From positions 20,687,889 through 20,751,888 of the forward strand of contig OY992836.1 of the NCBI GenBank assembly GCA_963921425.1: DNA of 64,000 nucleotides, read 5' to 3'. The notes under the pieces are model-generated. The model made no database searches, was not told where the DNA came from, and was given only the letters and a program-made list of their open reading frames with translations. Source of the DNA: Dryas octopetala (Eukaryota > Streptophyta > Magnoliopsida > Rosales > Rosaceae). This document shows positions 50,131 to 64,000 of the stretch, one piece after another; position 1 is the stretch's first letter, and the number at the start of each line of letters is the position of its first letter. The translations under genes were made by a program, and so were the position numbers.

Positions 50131-50638
50131 TGCATAATCCATCCGAAGAGCCCCACGCCACACCACACGGACCGTTCCGACATTAAAATACAAAAACGAG
50201 GACATTTTCGTCAGGAAGGAATAAACAAATTCTCAGGCGTTTCATGTTTCATGCACGCGCGCATCAAACGATCGTGCAAAAAACTATGCCTTTTCCACTC
50301 TCCCACATACATCTCCTGCCCCCTCGGAAACCCTCCTCTCTAGGTTTGTAGGGTTTTGCAGCTTTATGAGGAAGAGAAAGAGAGAGTTGAAATTACTACA
50401 TACTGCTTATTACTGCACCTGATCATCTCACTCTCTCTCTTGGTCTCATTCACCAAATACGCAAACCATTTTGATATTCGAGCCAACCCACCACCACCTC
50501 AGTCCGTACAGCTCCTAAAACCTCAATTTCGCTCTGCATTTATAAAAACACACACCCTTTCATTTCCTCTCCTCCATTATATCAACCATCACTGTCCTTT
50601 TTAAACGCTTCACTTTTGTTAAAGAAAACACATTTACA

Positions 50639-54280
<3,642 letters not shown>

Positions 54281-55086
54281 ATTTGCAGAACATTTTGACA
54301 TTTTTTGTACTTAAAGGTGGCATATTTACATAGGGTATATGATAGTCATATTAATAGATAAAGGTGCAGATAGTTGCTGAAGACTAACTATAGGTTCGAA
54401 TATTACTCAGCCTAAGATCCTCACAGTTCTTCTGGCAAATGGTGATCTACACAAGTAGTTGAAGCATTACTGAGCTTCAGTTTTGGAGGATGCGATCTAT
54501 CACTAACTTGGGTCTTGTACTGATCAAAGTATGAAGCTTGTTCATTGAGTATTCTTCTTTTGCCATCTTTTTGTATTGAAGACAAATTATGGGGAATGTT
54601 GTTGATGTTGTGGTTGTGATATGAACCAAGTTCTAAATTCTCAGTTTAATATATTAATGCCCAAGTGATCTGAATGGCTTTTTGCTTAAAATTCTCAAAA
54701 AATTCTTCTGTTTTCTTGCTTTATAATTTATTTTTTTGACAGTTTCTTGCTTAATATTGTATGCCTTCATTTGGATTTTAAAATCAAAATAATATAGTTA
54801 GTTCTAAAGCAATAAGTAGTTTTATTCAATACTTAAAAAAAAATAGATCAATTCAATACTTAGTATAAATATTAAGATGACCATTATAAACAATTGTAAA
54901 AGGGTTGTACTTGTGCAGTTGTGCACATGTGTGTTTTTGTATTTTCCAAGGTTAAAAGGGAGAACATAGTTTGCTGTTAAAAGTTAAAACCAAATCACAG
55001 GCCCAACTGCCTAAGGGATTTTTCGGTGTCTTTAAGCTTTTGGTTGAAGCCTCGCCTCAGCGAGAACGTCAGGGTTTTGGGATACG
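54281..55086. other. Spacer with 3' UTR and promoter
   Basis: The 3' UTR of the helicase gene, then the short promoter of the Alba gene, which has a GGCCCA (site II, reverse of TGGGCC) at about 54999, roughly 90 bases before the ATG. Confidence 0.5.
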
Positions 55087-56430
55087 ATGGAAAAGATTAC
55101 TGAGGGCGTGAACAACATGAACTTGGGTGCTTCTCGAGATTCATACAACAAGACTAACCGGATTCAAGTCTCCAACACCAAGAAACCCATTTTCTTCTAC
55201 GTCAATCTCGCCAAGGTACACTCTCTCTTCTTTCTGCCTTTCTCTGTTTTTTTTTTTTTTTCTCTCAATTTGAATTTTTAGATTTTCCCTGTTTTTTCTC
55301 TCAATTTGAGTTTTTTTAATTTCTTAAATTTTGTTTGGTGTTGTAGAGGTATATGCAGCAATACAATGAAGTCCAGTTTTCTGCCCTTGGAATGGGTAAT
55401 TTCTCCTTTTCTTTGTCTATTTTCTTACAATCTCTTTTTCTTTTCATTTCTTTGGGGATCAATGACTGCAGCAATCATATGATGGCTCTATTAGTTATTT
55501 ATTCTTGGAAAACATGATTCAACATTGTCAGAAGAGATCCTGTTATTCCTTAAATAACCTATGAATCAGAAACAATTAATCTAAGATATATTTTTGTATT
55601 ATGGAACATACATATCAATATTCATGGATCATACAAGCTTCTGCTTTTTCCAACAGGGTATCAGTAAGGTTTTGTCGCGTGCTTCACATTGTCCTGATTA
55701 ATTTGAACATTGATGTGTGCATTTTAACAGTCATTGATGTGTTCATTCTGCATTATGTGCATTTTTGCAGCCATTGCCACTGTCGTTACCATTGCAGAAA
55801 TTTTGAAAAACAATGGATTGGCTGTTGAGAAGAGTATGTTCCTTGCCACCATCTGTTTTTTTGAATTCCAAACAAAATTGTTGACTATTGTTAACTTTAA
55901 TTTTCTGTTACTGCAGAGATCATGACCTCAACTGTTGATATAAAGGATGACTTGAGGGGACGACCCATCCAAAAAGCCAAGGTAATGCTAACAGAATGTT
56001 ATTGAATTTGAATATGGCAATATGCCAAGGTTTATATAAAATGCATGCAAAGTAGAGCCTTGCAGAATGTGGTCCTTCTCATAAATTTGTTGTTGCTAAG
56101 AAATCAAGTTGGGTGTTCTTTTCTATTTTATTAACTTCTCTTGTTTCTGCAATATAAGTTCATAGATTTGTGTGTGCTAAATATCATCAGGATGGGTTTG
56201 TCTTAAGCATGGTTTTGTAAATGCAATGTGCTGTTTTTAGTACTTTTACTCTTAGTAATAGTGACTTTTATTTTTATTTCACATTGAGAATTGAGAGAGG
56301 TAGGTATTGATGGCTACTAAATTTTTTGGCTTCTCAGATCGAGATATTGCTGAAGAAGTCTGAAAAGTTTGATGAATTGATGGCAGAAATTGCAGCGGAA
56401 AAGGGCATTGGAGATGAAGAGCAGAGTTGA
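55087..56430 (+). CDS. Alba-domain nucleic-acid-binding protein
   Basis: Five coding exons: 55087-55215, 55347-55395, 55771-55833, 55917-55981, 56338-56430; 132 residues, a single Alba domain. After a short leader (MEKITEGVNNMNLG) come the Alba landmarks NRIQVSNTKKPIFFYVNLAKRYM (strand and loop), the helix with VQFSALGMAIATVVTIAEILKNNG, the KKIMTSTVDIKDDLRGRPIQKAKIEI hairpin, and the SEKFDELMAEIAAEKG tail. The Alba fold binds RNA or DNA as dimers. Plant short Alba proteins (for example At1g29250 and At2g34160, from memory) are reported to bind DNA-RNA hybrids and R-loops. The stop lies 436 bp from the stop of the converging BT1-type gene. Confidence 0.92.
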
Positions 56431-56866
56431 AATGGGAGTTGCATTTTTTCGTGTATTGTACTATCACATGGGCTCTTGTATTGTTTGTTGGCATCTGAAT
56501 TTCTGTTGCTCGGATGAGTTCGATAATTGAGAAAATTTCATGTTAGGAGCTTAGTATCTGATGTTTCATTTAGCTTTCATTTGATTGTTTCAAGAAAGCT
56601 TTACATCTTCATTCCCAAATTTGTTGAATTTGATAATTAAAATGATACCAGAAGGAAATGAATCAACTGCAGCCAAGTATTAATTAAACATTATTGTTCT
56701 TTCATTTACATGGAAAATTTTATAGTTTGTGTTCGTAGTTGAAAAATGCATTATAGTGAGCCAACACTATAACTATACATAAATGTACCTCTTCCAAGAA
56801 ACTGTAAGAACTAAAAACTGTCAACTTTTTAAACGAATCATTGCAAACTCTGCCTCTTACAGTGAG
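56431..56866. other. Tail-to-tail 3' UTR spacer
   Basis: The short region between the converging Alba and carrier genes holds both 3' UTRs; no other feature is seen. Confidence 0.6.
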
Positions 56867-58506
56867 TTAGATTTGCTCCTCCTCGGTCAGCATCTTCTTG
56901 CATGCCTCGTAGCACATGAAGGATATCCCAGCAGCAGGGACCAATTTCATGCAGCTTGGTCCCAACCCTCTGTACAGACCAGGAAGCCCTTCATTCGCAA
57001 GTATAGTAGCAAGAGCATCAAGTATGTGCTTGTACTGTCTCCCATTGAGAGCCCCAGCCTGCATGTGCTTTCGAGCCACCTCAAGTGGGAAAGTTGCACT
57101 GCTTGAAATTGAAGCAGCTGCTGACCCAATCAAGAGAGTCATTATATTTCCAATTTCCTTCTTTTTGAAAGCTTTCTTGTAAGCTTTTGACAGTGCATCA
57201 TAAGCAAAATAATTGGTGGCCGCATATGGGATTACTCCAATCAAACTTGGGGTGAGGCCTCTGTATAGCTCTGCAGGTCCTTCCTCTTGGACAATTCTAG
57301 AAAATGCATCCAAAAAGTTCTTGTACACTCCTCTCTGCAATCAAATAAAATCTGAGAACCAAGGCAAATAAAATCTGAGACTGAGAACCAAGGCAAAGAA
57401 AACAAGCCAATAAGTTCAATGATCCTTTTTTAGGATCTGAGTTTACCTGAACAGTTAATCTTGTTTTTAACAACTCCAGAGGGTATGTACACAAGGTTGA
57501 GCTAAACCCAGCAACAGCCCCTGCAATTGATGAAGCAGGAATAGGGATTTTCAGCTCTTCCCCAGGTCGAGTCAAGTGCTTCTTAACCGTATCATAAGCA
57601 AATAACTGCACACAGGTTCCATCAGCAAACATTAAAGGGCATGTTAATATAATGAATCAAAACAAAATGAAAAGATTGAATGCCAAAATAGTGTAGTTTA
57701 TAACAATGAAGTACTTAGATATGCAAGAAGGCAGTGCTGAAAACATTCTTTAATGTAATACAATTGTTTTCATATGCTCAGTGAACTAAGAAGATGCATC
57801 CATACCGAGTGAAACATGGTTCAAACAAGTCTTCCAGCAAAATTTTATGCAAGTGATTCAATCAATCAGAGACCAACGAGAATATATAGTCAAATATCAA
57901 AATTCAAATGTAAAACACAGTATTCTTGAATACCTCAATACCCTTGCTTGGGGCAACTCGGATGACATTAACCAAAGTACCCCTAAATAAACCTTGCCAC
58001 CCATCAGTTTTCATGATAGATTGAAATACTTCAGTGGTGGAGTGGCCACAGCTCCCCACCATCAAATGGGTCTTTATTGTCTCTATTGGTGCAACCGCAG
58101 TCCTTGACACAACACCTGCTATTGCCCCACTGAGAAACCTTCTTAGTGATGCATTTTCAATCTTAATTTTCAATTTCAAACCACCCCTTTTGTTCTTCCT
58201 CTTCACCACCTCTTCTTCTCCAACCTCCAATACCTTTGCTTTCACCAATTCATCAACCCCACCAACCCGTAAACCCGAATCCGGAATTTGCACATATTTC
58301 ATGTATGTGGAGCTCAGAAGCTTTGTGCCATCGTCTCTAGGATTCTGAGGACTTGGTGAAATACTAAATCCTCTTGCCACTTGACCAACGCTTGCAAATA
58401 ATCCACCAGTTTGAGAAGTACTACTGCCAGAACAAGAGAATACAACATCTTTATTCGCATGGTGAATGCCTTGCAAGCTTCTACCCTCCAATCTTCTTCT
58501 ACCCAT
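56867..58506 (-). CDS. Adenine nucleotide transporter BT1-type (mitochondrial carrier family)
   Basis: Three coding exons on the minus strand: 58506-57934, 57605-57447, 57334-56867; 399 residues. About 115 residues precede the carrier domain: an Arg/Ser-rich, acid-poor start compatible with organelle targeting, then a basic KRKNKRGGLKLKIKIEN. Three carrier repeats carry P-x-D/E-x-x-K/R signatures: PIETIKTH (140-147), PLELLKTR (233-240) and PLEVARKH (327-334). Conserved BT1 segments include LFRGTLVNVIRVAPSKGIE, GLTPSLIGVIPYAATNYFAYD and LVPAAGISFMCYEACKKML. It matches Arabidopsis BT1/SHS1 (At4g32400) in memory, an adenylate exporter of the plastid envelope, with dual plastid and mitochondrial targeting reported for BT1 proteins. 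A related paralogue role cannot be excluded. Confidence 0.92.
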
Positions 58507-59484
58507 TAATCCAAAGCTTGAAACTGTGATATCTTCTTCAAGCTTCCAATGTTGTAAGAACCCTTTTGCTTATAGAAACAATTAAAGATGAAATTTAAGC
58601 AGAAAAAGGTTGGTTGGCTTAGTGGGTATCAACAAACGTGGAAAAAGGAGGTATCTTTAGTGAAATGAGAGAGCATAATCCATCTATATGAGATATTCGA
58701 TATAATGATATATAGAGATTGTCAAATGGTCTGCATGCAGCATGAAGAACAAACAACAACAAAGGCAGAGTATAGAAGGATGGTATAGTCTTGAGTATTA
58801 CGCCTTCTGCATTGGTTTGGTCCCTGTTTCTTTGTGGGTATGAGAAACAGGTGTCTTGTTGCCAACACAAGGACAGTCGATTCTATTTGACTCTTTTGGC
58901 AAAGTGGGAATAAATGGGTTTAAACTTCGAAGTTTTGATTTTTGTGTTGAGAAAAAAAGAAACATGATCACTCCATTTTTTATGTGGTATATAATCACTC
59001 TAACATTACTCATTGTTTTTTTTTCTTTAATATGATTTGAACCTAACTTGCTATCAGACGAATTATACATTTGGTCTGGGTAGATAAGTGATTTCATAAT
59101 TCTGTCACTATGCGTACTTTTTGACACTTTTAAGGCCAAGAGATTCAGATATAATTGAAACTTTTTTTTTTTTGGTTTCTATAAAATTTATACTTGGTCG
59201 TCGAGAGATTCAGATAAAATTGATACTTGATCGGGAGTTGTTTTGGGACACAAGTAGCATGGGATAAAGTTTTGCTTAGAAGACTCATTAAACTACACGT
59301 GGACATGTTTCATGAACTTGGAAATCAATATCTCCAAGGCCGAGAAATTATGAGAGAGATAGAGAATACTTTTCTCCTGAAAATTAAATTAAGCAGTCTT
59401 ACATAAAAACCGTTGGATTCCAAATAATTAAACTTGAAGAACCTACTACAAAACTCAACCAGCTTGTCATCGCTGATAATAATT
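58507..59484. other. Spacer upstream of the BT1-type gene
   Basis: Holds the promoter of the minus-strand carrier gene and the 3' UTR of RRS1. AATTCAGATAAAATTGAT-like text is repeated at about 59144 and 59208. No gene supported. Confidence 0.5.
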
Positions 59485-62135
59485 TCATTTTCCCTTGCCT
59501 TTCTTTGAAGATCCCTTCTTTAATGGCTTCTTCTGAAGGTTCTTCTTCGGTTTCAACTTGCTTGAGGTTGCTGGAGACTTCTCCTTTCTGTCCTGTCTGT
59601 TATTTCGTTTCTTCTCTTTCTTAACATTATACATGTTAACAGCCTGTGTCACAAAAAATATTCAGTTAATAAGTGGAACTCAAATCGACTAAAAAGTTGC
59701 CAAAGAAACCATTGCCAACTGAGAGAAAATTGAACCTTATCAACATTGAATATCTCATGGGAATTCTTAGAGATTAGCTTGTTCAAAACTTTGTCTGTTT
59801 GCTCCTGCTCTTGCGAGCGTTTCCCTTTTCCTTCTACAACTGGTAAAAACTGAATGCAAAACCCAGAAAAAAGGGGGTAAAGTACTTGAGATTTTATCAT
59901 GATGTGCAACGATTAATTGTGCAATGCTAGAATGAGAATGCATACCTTGCGAAACTTTCCTTTATGTTTAGCAGGCTTTTCCCCTGGAACTTTCTTGTCA
60001 AATTTTCCACCACTGGCTGTTGCAGTTGATGCTATTCCAGCTACATTCCCCAGTTCATCTTTAGTAACCTTCCTGGGTGCAGCATGGGTTCCTGTTATGG
60101 GCAACGCTGTAGCAGCTAGTTGGACATGGCTGCATAAAGGGTTTGCTTAAGCTTAAGTTGCAATGCAAGAGAAGCATAATAAGATAACTCAAAAGCGCCC
60201 AAAGTGTGAACTTCCATTATTAATGGCAGCTTATTAAAAATTTCTGGATCTCATAGAACAGATGACCAAATTGGATGTCTATGCAGCCAGCTGGTTTACT
60301 AGTTTAACCAATAATGAACTATCTATACTTTGAATACCACAGAGAAGTAAAAGAGCAAAACCTTGGCAAAGCACCAACTTTTGCAGCTTGCTTCAAGTTC
60401 TGCAACCTATTTCTGTCTTGCTTTTCAACTCGTTTCTTTTTATCTTCTCGTCTTTTAGCAAAAGGATCCTCCCCTGGCACTGCAAAAAGTGACAACAAAG
60501 ACCATGGAGATCAATTTCAGGTCATATTGACAGAATATAGCATTTCAGTGCTTCTAAAATAATCAGTGGTTTTAAAAATTACAAGATGTACTATCTTCAA
60601 TATTGTTATTCAAAACAATGCTAAAAGGAAATGATGACTCTTCTGAAACCATCAAGGGTTTGAATTCATTACCATCAGTCATCTTTGCCTCAATGATAGG
60701 TACATTATTCTCATCATTTGCACGATCATAGCCAAAGCGACGTTTCCAAGACTGAGTCGGCTCATCATATGCAATCTTGTCTTTTTTACGCTTATTGATA
60801 CCTGTAAGAAATCTCAAAACAATATTAAAAACACATAAAGTTCAGCTTTGAGATATCAGAATCCAATGCAAAATCTTAAATTGGGCCAATTTAATGATCT
60901 CAAGGTCCAAAAGCCCACATATACCCAACCTCATACAGAGCCTTCAGTGGGGAAAGAGGAAAAAAAATGAAAGGAAAATAGAAAACAGTTTCATTCATCC
61001 AACTGTCATACAGTAGTGACTAACCTTTCGCTTTGGCGAAGGATTCCCATTTTGTTGGAGGTTTAGGCTTTGGCAGCTGTAGAAAACAAAAGAATATGCA
61101 ATTGGCAGTCAAGTTTTTATGCTAAAAAAAAATAGCAACTCATAAACTCAGTTACAGAAAAAAAAAAAAAAAAAAAAAAAAACCAGCTGCAATTACTTCC
61201 ATTCCCTTGCTAATTTAAGAAGCAATTACCTTGAACTATTAATCCACTTATTTTCAAGTGACAGATAATGAAGCACTATATATGTATTTACAATCCAATG
61301 CAAATATGTAGTTAATTTCTCCTCTTCGAAACAACTAACAAGGGATCTTTTCATGTGCAGCCAAGTACAATATTAAGGGTATTGGTTATTCAGTCAAATG
61401 TCAGAAGTCTCTGAGTGTGTGTGTGAAAGACAAACAAGTGTTGGAACATCATAAACTGAGACAAATGACTTACATGCTTCTCTCTGGGCAATCTAGTTGC
61501 TGGAGGAGGCAACTTCACAAGGGGACCATCTATGTCTTCAGTTGAAGGTAAGTTGAAAATATTATCCGCAATAGCTTGAACTAACTCAGTAGCTTTTGTT
61601 AGACACTCTTTCACTAATTCCCCCCTAAAATTAATGAAACACATAAAAATAAAATAAGAAAAATCACTCACAGAACAAACCATTTAAAAAGCAGATTGAA
61701 GAACTAAATAAAGATCTATCATTTCCAACATAAATTAGGGTAAAATACAAACTGAAACCCAAACCCAATACCAGAACATTTGTACATGATCAGAAATTGA
61801 ATTAACTAACAAAGAATCGAGTAAACAGTATATAGTTGGAGATTAAACTTCAAAAATATTAAAATTTCAATTCAGTAACCATTTATTCCGAAACCCAAAC
61901 AACAACAAAATGCTCTCAGAAGCTAAAAGTCACAAACCGACTAGTATGCAAGAAGCCAAGAACTTAAAAACAAAAATACATAAAATAAATTTTTTTTTTT
62001 TTTAAAAACAAACCTGGAGGAGGGGATGGAGGAGAAGTTGTGATGAGGGTCGAAGGCCATGAGATTACCGAGGTCGACTTGAAACTGCTTCTGGGTCTCC
62101 ATTCCTGCGGCCTCTGTAGTTACGGGGGTCTCCAT
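59485..62135 (-). CDS. RRS1: Ribosome biogenesis regulatory protein RRS1
   Basis: A nucleolar assembly factor that, with RPF2, brings the 5S RNP (5S rRNA, uL5, uL18) into the pre-60S ribosome. Eight coding exons on the minus strand: 62135-62014, 61624-61474, 61076-61025, 60801-60673, 60479-60362, 60129-59946, 59849-59736, 59643-59485; 342 residues. RRS1 landmarks: [77 protein letters not shown] and [14 protein letters not shown]. The Lys-rich tail ends KKGKGK, a nuclear/nucleolar signal. The frame continues 11 codons upstream to a GTG, but the first ATG gives [11 protein letters not shown], so I start there. Resembles Arabidopsis At2g37990. Intron 3 end and intron 2 hold A runs (about 61157-61182). 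Confidence 0.93.
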
Positions 62136-62766
62136 TACTGCGACCTCTTTGGTTATGCAGTTCGCCACTTGAAAGCTAAAGAAGAAAGAAGAAGACAGCG
62201 AGCAGCATCATAGGGTTTATGTATTGGGCCTAATGGGCCACGGACATTAAAGTTCAGTTCAAATATTTGCTGGGCCTTAATTTTTGGGTCATAGGGCTTT
62301 GGGGAAATTAAAAAGTAACGACTTTTCAAACGCGGTCACCCAAACACGTCCTTAATACTGGAAATTACCAGACTATACAACGAAGAATTTCGTTTCCTGC
62401 CTTCCACCAATCAACCCCACCGTATCGGACTGTGCCTCAAATTTTCCCAAACCATTTCCTTATTGGTTCGAAACTCTCCCAAACCATGAAACCCTAATTC
62501 GATCAAAATCTACAAGAATCAGTAATCAATCAATCCCCAGAACTCATCTCCTTCAGATCCATCTCCTTTGTAAGTTCAATTTCCCAAAATTGTCTCAATT
62601 TCATTTCTCTAGTCAAATAAATTCAATTTCCGATTCAAACATTGAAATTTCTTTGATGGGGTTCGTGTTGGTAAAACCCAATCTTTTTTCCTTTTTTTTA
62701 TTGGCCTAGTTCTCTTGGATTTTGTTTAGTGGGGATTGTTTGGTTTTGTCGTCTGAGAAGTTTGAG
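62136..62766. promoter_or_regulatory. Bidirectional promoter of RRS1 and the DnaJ gene
   Basis: The 631 bp between two divergent ATGs. Three TGGGCC (site II) motifs lie at 62225-62230, 62234-62239 and 62271-62276. A telo-box-like TAGGGTTT (62213-62220; AAACCCTA on the RRS1 strand) and an AAACCCTAA (about 62488-62496) flank them. Site II with telo-box is the classic pairing in plant ribosome-biogenesis and growth genes, bound by TCP factors. This fits RRS1 and may also serve the DnaJ gene. The region from about 62500 is probably DnaJ leader with a possible intron (GTAAGT at 62570). Confidence 0.65.
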
Positions 62767-63873
62767 ATGGATGGAAACAAAGACGATGCTTTGAAATGCT
62801 TCAAAATTGGGAAAGAAGCTTTTGAAGCTGGGAATCGAACCCGTGCCCTCAAATTCCTAAGTAAAGCTCGCCGTCTCGATCCGACACTACCCATCGACGA
62901 TCTATTATCGTCGATTGAGAAAGAGTCCGATCCTCAGTCGGCTTCAGATGCTGGTGGGTCCGCCAATGGGCCATCTGGGTCGCCTTCAGCTAAGCCGTCC
63001 GATCAACCCTCGGTTCGCCGTAGGGTTCCGGCAACTGGGTCTTCATCGTCCTCTACGACATCACCGGCTGCGGTGTATACGGAGGAGCAGATTGCGATTG
63101 TGAGGCAACTTAAGAAGAAGAAGGATTACTATGACATTTTGGGGGTAGAGAAGAGTTGCACTGTTGAAGATGTTCGAAAGGCTTATAGGAAGCTGTCTTT
63201 GAAGGTTCATCCCGATAAGAACAAAGCACCGGGTGCTGAGGAGTCCTTTAAGGCGGTATCGAAGGCATTTCAGTGTCTTAGCAATGCAGAGAGTAGGAGG
63301 AAATATGATGTTTCTGGCTCGGATGAACCTGTTTACGAGAGGCGTGCTTCGAGCCACCACGGGGCACATGGATTTAATGGTTTTTATGATAACGATGTTG
63401 ATGCAGAGGAGATCTTTAGGAATTTCTTCTTTGGAGGAATGGCTCCGGCAACCCAGTTTCGTGGATTCAGTTTTGGCACTGGAATGGGACCGAGACCTGT
63501 TGATCATGGCTCTGGTGGGTTCAATATTCGGACTCTAATTCAGTTGCTGCCTGTGTTGCTTATTCTGCTTCTGAACTTTATGCCATCTTCGGACCCAATC
63601 TATGCCCTTCAGAGGTCCTATCCCTATGAATACCGCTTTACCACAGAAAAGGGTGTTAATTTTTATGTTAAGTCAACCAAGTTTGAGCAAGATTTCCCGT
63701 CAGGTAGCTCAGAACGCGTCACGCTAGAACAAGGGATTGAGAAAGAATATTTCCGTATTCTTTCAGAGAATTGTCGGCTGGAGCTGCAGCGCCGCCAGTG
63801 GGGATTTGTTCGTGAAACACCACATTGTGAGATGTTGCAGCGGTTTGAGTCGGCGGCTCAGTCGGCAGCTTAA
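62767..63873 (+). CDS. ER-type DnaJ (J-domain) protein with DUF1977, DNAJB12/14-like
   Basis: An HSP70 co-chaperone that stimulates HSP70 ATPase, probably facing the cytosol from the ER membrane. A single coding exon of 368 residues. Residues 1-50 form a TPR-like helix pair ([30 protein letters not shown]). A Ser/Pro linker follows, then the J domain (about 119-183) with DYYDILGV and the essential HPD (148-150). A Gly/Phe-rich part leads to a hydrophobic membrane segment ([17 protein letters not shown], 256-272) and a DUF1977 C-terminal domain from about 278. The order matches animal DNAJB12/DNAJB14 and Arabidopsis At3g57340/At5g05750 (memory), which act in ER-associated protein quality control. 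The ATG chosen starts [11 protein letters not shown], typical of the family; the frame is open a little further upstream. Confidence 0.93.
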   Translation: MDGNKDDALKCFKIGKEAFEAGNRTRALKFLSKARRLDPTLPIDDLLSSIEKESDPQSASDAGGSANGPSGSPSAKPSDQPSVRRRVPATGSSSSSTTSPAAVYTEEQIAIVRQLKKKKDYYDILGVEKSCTVEDVRKAYRKLSLKVHPDKNKAPGAEESFKAVSKAFQCLSNAESRRKYDVSGSDEPVYERRASSHHGAHGFNGFYDNDVDAEEIFRNFFFGGMAPATQFRGFSFGTGMGPRPVDHGSGGFNIRTLIQLLPVLLILLLNFMPSSDPIYALQRSYPYEYRFTTEKGVNFYVKSTKFEQDFPSGSSERVTLEQGIEKEYFRILSENCRLELQRRQWGFVRETPHCEMLQRFESAAQSAA

Positions 63874-64000
63874 CTTCTTGAACTGAAGGTCCTATCCTTG
63901 CTATATTTTGTTCTAGATGATGCAAAATTATGTCTATACTAGAGAAATTTAGTGAGGAACTGTGCAAGAAGTGATGCTATGCTTTTTTCTCTTGACTCAT
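63874..64000 (+). other. 3' flank of the DnaJ gene
   Basis: Start of the 3' UTR; the window ends here before any clear polyadenylation signal. Confidence 0.5.

Noticed and set aside
54385-54420. GGTTCGAAT-like box suggesting a tRNA
   Set aside because: No acceptor stem, D-loop or anticodon arm could be found around it.
62136-62168. Eleven-residue extension of RRS1
   Set aside because: It would begin with GTG; the first ATG is at 62135.

Overview
The window is nuclear DNA of a flowering plant, almost certainly a eudicot. The genes are split by short AT-rich introns with GT-AG ends, the spacers are AT-rich with many CT/GA microsatellites and small DNA transposons, and every protein recognised is closest in memory to its Arabidopsis counterpart. 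A woody rosid such as a Rosaceae species would fit, but that is a guess. There are no bacterial, viral or organellar genes. Exons were joined by eye from splice sites, reading frame and remembered family sequences, so outer UTR exons are not resolved.

Layout. 1-3.9 kb is transposon-rich: a small MITE, then a Mutator-like element with long inverted ends and a 9-bp target duplication that carries a nested hAT-type element. 4.0-8.0 kb: NADH-cytochrome b5 reductase-like gene (13 coding exons), followed by a 225-bp Helitron. 9.6-12.3 kb: a triple-CCCH zinc finger protein. 14.2 kb: a small MAPK-substrate (MASS-type) protein. 16.4 kb: a truncated LINE-like insertion. 17.7-19.1 kb (minus): a dynein light chain-like gene. 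19.7-23.0 kb: non-coding DNA with a diverged direct duplication, ending just upstream of a miR319 hairpin at 23.1-23.25 kb. 23.9-24.7 kb (minus): glyoxalase I-like (VOC) gene. 26.0-29.4 kb: MED17. 31.5-32.9 kb: a TMEM128-like membrane protein. 36.9-39.4 kb: an F-box/kelch protein of the SAGL1 type. 40.1-43.6 kb (minus): ethanolamine kinase. 45.9-48.6 kb: a Sel1-repeat protein. 50.6-54.3 kb: a DED1/DDX3-type DEAD-box helicase. 55.1-56.4 kb: an Alba-domain protein. 56.9-58.5 kb (minus): a BT1-type adenine nucleotide carrier. 59.5-62.1 kb (minus): the ribosome biogenesis protein RRS1. 62.8-63.9 kb: an ER-type DnaJ protein with a membrane segment and DUF1977.

These are independent, mostly housekeeping or regulatory plant genes, not an operon or a single pathway. 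From memory, the order cytochrome b5 reductase-like, MASS-like, dynein light chain, MED17 recalls Arabidopsis At5g20080 to At5g20170, so the left half looks like a conserved block. The points most worth a second look are the short-looped MIR319 locus with a duplicated upstream block, the small Helitron with a textbook 3' hairpin, the nested transposons, and a repeat-bearing ZC3H11A-like zinc finger protein. I did not find a convincing undescribed system.
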